Position numbers and translations under genes: made by a program. From contig NZ_JAEUAO010000001.1 of the NCBI RefSeq assembly GCF_019511375.1, forward strand, positions 868,001-932,000: DNA of 64,000 nt, in the 5' to 3' direction. Below are positions 61,230 to 64,000 of the stretch, in pieces (position 1 is the stretch's first letter; every line of letters begins with the position of its first letter). This stretch comes from Rhizobium herbae. GTDB taxonomy: Bacteria; Pseudomonadota; Alphaproteobacteria; Rhizobiales; Rhizobiaceae. A model generated the notes under the pieces. The model did no database searches, was not told where the DNA came from, and saw nothing but the letters and a program-made list of their open reading frames with translations.

Positions 61230-61342
61230 GCCCCTCACCTTAACCCTCTCCCCGTGAACGGGGAGAGGGGATGACGGAGATTGCCGTTTGCCCCTTCGCC
61301 CCGCTTGCGGGGAGAAGGTGGCCGACAGGCCGGATGAGGGGC
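61230..61342. repeat. Rhizobial palindromic repeats (two units)
   Basis: Two CTTCTCCCC/CTCTCCCC-type palindromes in opposing orientation, with CCCCTCACC at the left and GGATGAGGGGC at the right. They lie between the binding-protein and ATPase genes, a position where a stable mRNA hairpin could raise binding-protein expression relative to the rest. Confidence 0.75.
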
Positions 61343-61368
61343 ACCTCGCAAACATCCCGGAGTCCCCC

Positions 61369-62367
61369 ATGACCGCCGCCGTCCTGTTCGAAAACGTTTC
61401 CCGCCATTTCGGCACTGTCAAAGCGGTCGATGCGGTCGATCTTGAAATCGCGGCGGGCGAGTTCTTCGCGATGCTCGGCCCGTCGGGTTCGGGCAAGACC
61501 ACCTGCCTCAGGCTGATGGCCGGCTTCGAGCAGCCGACCGGCGGCCATATCGAGATTTTCGGAGAAACGGCCGAAGGCGTTCCGCCCTATCGCCGCAGCG
61601 TCAACACGGTGTTCCAGGACTATGCGCTCTTTCCGCATCTCTCCATTCTCGATAACGTCGCCTATGGCCTGATGGTCAAGGGCATCGGCAGGCAAGAGCG
61701 GCACCGGGCGGCGGAAGACGCACTTGCCATGGTCAAGCTGCCGGGCTACGGCCAGCGGCGGCCGGGCCAGCTGTCCGGCGGCCAGCGCCAGCGCGTCGCG
61801 CTCGCCCGCGCCCTCGTCAACAAGCCGAAGGTGCTGTTGCTCGACGAGCCGCTCGGCGCGCTTGACCTCAAGCTGCGCGAGCAGATGCAGGAGGAACTGA
61901 AGAGCCTGCAGAAATCGCTCGGCATCACCTTCGTCTTTGTCACCCACGACCAGGGCGAGGCCTTGTCAATGGCAGACCGGATCGCCGTGTTCAACGACGG
62001 CAAAATCCAGCAGCTCGGCACGCCGGAGGATATCTACCAGCGGCCCCAGACCCGCTTTGTCGCGGATTTCGTCGGTTCGTCCAACATCCTGTCCAGCGCC
62101 ATCTGCGCCAGGCTCGGGGTTCCCGCCGCAGCCGCAAGCCTGCGTCCGGAAGCGATTGCCATCGGCACGTCCTGGGCCGAGCAGCTCACCCTGCCCGGTA
62201 CTGTCACCGCCCGCAGCTTCCTCGGCGCGGTCAACCGCGTCAGCGTCGACTGCGACGGAGAAAAGATCGTCGTTGCCAGCCCCGCCGCCATGCCCCTGCC
62301 CGACATCGGCGCTGAGGTGCAGCTCGCCTTCTCGCGCAACGACCTTCATGTGATGGAGGCTGCATGA
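61369..62367 (+). CDS. ABC transporter ATP-binding protein (PotA-like)
   Basis: A 332-residue ATPase with Walker A GPSGSGKTT, signature LSGGQRQRVALARAL, Walker B VLLLDEPLGALD and FVTHDQGEAL. A C-terminal TOBE-like region follows. The start used follows GGAG; the open frame upstream runs through repeat DNA and is not coding. Its stop overlaps the first permease start (ATGA). Confidence 0.93.
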   Translation: MTAAVLFENVSRHFGTVKAVDAVDLEIAAGEFFAMLGPSGSGKTTCLRLMAGFEQPTGGHIEIFGETAEGVPPYRRSVNTVFQDYALFPHLSILDNVAYGLMVKGIGRQERHRAAEDALAMVKLPGYGQRRPGQLSGGQRQRVALARALVNKPKVLLLDEPLGALDLKLREQMQEELKSLQKSLGITFVFVTHDQGEALSMADRIAVFNDGKIQQLGTPEDIYQRPQTRFVADFVGSSNILSSAICARLGVPAAAASLRPEAIAIGTSWAEQLTLPGTVTARSFLGAVNRVSVDCDGEKIVVASPAAMPLPDIGAEVQLAFSRNDLHVMEAA

Positions 62368-63314
62368 CCCTCGCCGCCACCCAAACCATCCTGCCGAACA
62401 GACCGCGCCTTTCCGGGCGAATTTCGGACTTCCTCTGGAAGCACCCGCAGGTGCTGCTCGCCGTGCTGCTCGGCCCGCCCGTCCTCTGGCTCGGCATCAT
62501 CTATCTCGGCTCGCTGTTTGCGCTTCTCTTGCAGAGCTTCTTCTCGATCGACGATTTCTCCGGGCTGATCAATTACGAGTTCACGCTTGCGACCTACAGG
62601 CAGCTGCTCTCGGATGCCAATTTCGACATCATCGTCCGCACGGTCCTGATGGCTGCCACGGTCACGCTGTTTTCGGCGGTGATCGCCTTCCCGATCGCCT
62701 ATTACGCTGCACGTTACGCCAGAGGAAAATGGAAGGCGGTCTTCTATCTAGGCGTCATGCTGCCGCTGTGGTCGAGCTACCTCGTCAAGATCTATGCCTG
62801 GAAGCTGATCCTCGCCAAGGAAGGCATTCTCACCTGGGCTTTCACCAAGCTCAACCTGCTCTGGCTGCTCGACGGCTGGCTTTCGCTGCCCGTCATCGGC
62901 GGCAATTCGCTCTCGGTCAGCTACACCGGCACCTTCCTCGTCTTCGTCTATGTCTGGATGCCCTTCATGATCCTGCCGATCCAGGCAGCGCTTGAACGCA
63001 TACCGGCCAACTTGATCGAGGCCTCCTCCGATCTCGGCGGAACGCCGCAACAGACTTTCCGGCATGTGCTGTTTCCGCTGGCGCTGCCCGGCATTGTTGC
63101 CGGCTCGATCTTCACCTTCTCGCTGACACTTGGCGACTACATCATCCCGCAGATCGTCGGTTCGTCGCGCCTGTTCATCGGCCAGGCCGTCTATGCGCAG
63201 CAGGGCACGGCCGGCAACATCCCCCTCGCCGCCGCCTTCACTGTCGTGCCGATCGTCATCATGGGCCTTTATCTCTGGATGGCCAAACGCATGGGAGCCT
63301 TCGATGCGCTCTGA
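62364..63314 (+). CDS. ABC transporter permease (PotB-like)
   Basis: A 316-residue membrane protein with about six TM helices; the EAA loop is [22 protein letters not shown]. It overlaps the ATPase gene by ATGA and the next permease by 11 bp. It forms the importer channel with the PotC-like partner. Confidence 0.92.
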   Translation: MTLAATQTILPNRPRLSGRISDFLWKHPQVLLAVLLGPPVLWLGIIYLGSLFALLLQSFFSIDDFSGLINYEFTLATYRQLLSDANFDIIVRTVLMAATVTLFSAVIAFPIAYYAARYARGKWKAVFYLGVMLPLWSSYLVKIYAWKLILAKEGILTWAFTKLNLLWLLDGWLSLPVIGGNSLSVSYTGTFLVFVYVWMPFMILPIQAALERIPANLIEASSDLGGTPQQTFRHVLFPLALPGIVAGSIFTFSLTLGDYIIPQIVGSSRLFIGQAVYAQQGTAGNIPLAAAFTVVPIVIMGLYLWMAKRMGAFDAL

Positions 63315-64000
63315 CCGCTCCACCTCCGCCCCGCTGGGGTTGAAAGTTGCCGCCATCGGCGGCCTCGCCTTCCTGCATATCCCGATCCTCCTGATCTTCC
63401 TCTACGCCTTCACGACAGAGGAAAAGAGCTACCAGTTCCCGCCGCCGGGCCTCACCCTGCAATGGTTCGCCGTGACCTGGGATCGGCCGGACGTCTGGGC
63501 AGCGCTCACCCTGTCGATCAAGGTCGCGACGATCGCCACGGCCATCGCGCTGGTGCTCGGGACACTCTGCGCTGCCGCCGTCAGCCAGACGCGCTTCTTC
63601 GGTCGGGAAACCATCTCGCTGCTCGTCATCCTGCCGATCGCCCTTCCCGGCATCATCACCGGCATTGCCCTGCGCTCGGCCTTCTCGATGGCCGATATCC
63701 CGTTCTCCTTCTGGACCATCGTGCTCGGCCACGCGACCTTCTGCATCGTCGTCGTCTACAACAACGCGGTTGCCCGCTTCCGCCGCGTCTCCGGTTCGCT
63801 GATCGAAGCGTCGATGGATCTCGGTGCTGACGGCTTCCAGACCTTTCGCCATGTCATCCTGCCGAATATCGGCACGGCGCTTCTCGCCGGCGGCATGCTC
63901 GCCTTCGCGCTGTCCTTCGACGAGGTCATCGTCACCACGTTTACCGGCGGCCAGCAGTCGACGCTGCCGATCTGGATGCTTGAGGAACTGATCCGCCCGC
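63304..64000 (+). CDS. ABC transporter permease (PotC-like), 3'-truncated
   Basis: Reads [20 protein letters not shown] from an ATG overlapping the end of the preceding permease. The visible 232 residues include several TM helices and the EAA loop [20 protein letters not shown]. The window ends before the stop codon; about 30-40 residues are missing compared with relatives. Confidence 0.92.
   Translation, partial: MRSDRSTSAPLGLKVAAIGGLAFLHIPILLIFLYAFTTEEKSYQFPPPGLTLQWFAVTWDRPDVWAALTLSIKVATIATAIALVLGTLCAAAVSQTRFFGRETISLLVILPIALPGIITGIALRSAFSMADIPFSFWTIVLGHATFCIVVVYNNAVARFRRVSGSLIEASMDLGADGFQTFRHVILPNIGTALLAGGMLAFALSFDEVIVTTFTGGQQSTLPIWMLEELIRP

Overview
The window looks like chromosomal sequence of an alphaproteobacterium of the order Rhizobiales, most likely Rhizobiaceae (Rhizobium/Agrobacterium/Sinorhizobium group). 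The reasons are uniformly high GC, dense short-gap operons, rhizobial palindromic intergenic repeats, metF behind an ArsR-methyltransferase fusion, an FMN riboswitch before a type-2 lumazine synthase, and many ABC importers with LysR, RpiR and GlxA regulators. No tRNA, rRNA, CRISPR array, insertion sequence or phage gene was seen. Genus and replicon cannot be fixed from this sequence alone.

Region 1 (1-18 kb) is mostly housekeeping: the end of a lytic transglycosylase, a cation/proton antiporter, an EamA exporter, an AT-rich spacer holding a 25-residue membrane peptide and a possible small RNA, samR-like arsR-methyltransferase plus metF, ettA, an RNase T2 homologue with a degenerate active site, two alpha/beta and ThDP enzymes, a secreted L,D-transpeptidase, a DadA-type oxidoreductase, two small hydrophilic proteins and two tandem orphan ParA ATPases.

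Region 2 (18-30 kb) is a catabolic and uptake locus. An iron alcohol dehydrogenase, aldehyde dehydrogenase, glutamine-synthetase-like ligase, APC permease and N-formylglutamate-amidohydrolase-like enzyme lie opposite an RpiR regulator and a polyamine-type ABC importer. The enzymes fit a gamma-glutamylated amine or amino-alcohol route. Identical operator-like half-sites occur before the regulator and before the importer. The FMN riboswitch-ribH2 unit and a methyltransferase follow (30-31.7 kb).

Region 3 (31.8-40.5 kb) is the most interesting part. A six-gene minus-strand operon encodes a histidine-ammonia-lyase homologue without the Ala-Ser-Gly that forms the MIO cofactor, a hydantoinase-like amidohydrolase, an M20 N-carbamoyl amidase, a DUF917 protein, a TfoX-like protein and a urocanate-hydratase homologue with an altered C-terminal signature. 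This matches, enzyme for enzyme, the five-step ergothioneine degradation pathway (ergothionase, thiourocanate hydratase, thiohydantoin desulfurase, hydantoinase, carbamoylase) better than histidine utilisation. A divergent LysR-like regulator appears to carry two winged-helix domains, and the intergenic region has two identical 9-bp direct repeats exactly 21 bp apart.

Region 4 (40.5-54 kb) is a carnitine/gamma-butyrobetaine locus: a GlxA/CdhR-type regulator, a BKACE dehydrocarnitine-cleavage enzyme, a carnitine dehydrogenase fused to a thioesterase, an acyl-CoA dehydrogenase, an ADP-forming acyl-CoA synthetase and a CaiD-like hydratase, followed by a peptide/nickel-type ABC importer. Palindromic repeats sit at the first three gene junctions of the enzyme run. 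Regions 3 and 4 together suggest a trimethylammonium-compound island: ergothioneine would yield glutamate and trimethylamine, and carnitine would yield glycine betaine.

Region 5 (54-64 kb) holds a secreted PAAR-like protein, a CocE/NonD hydrolase, an ACT-domain protein, an exported MsrA, an HSL-type hydrolase, and a LysR-linked PotD/A/B/C-type importer that runs off the right edge.
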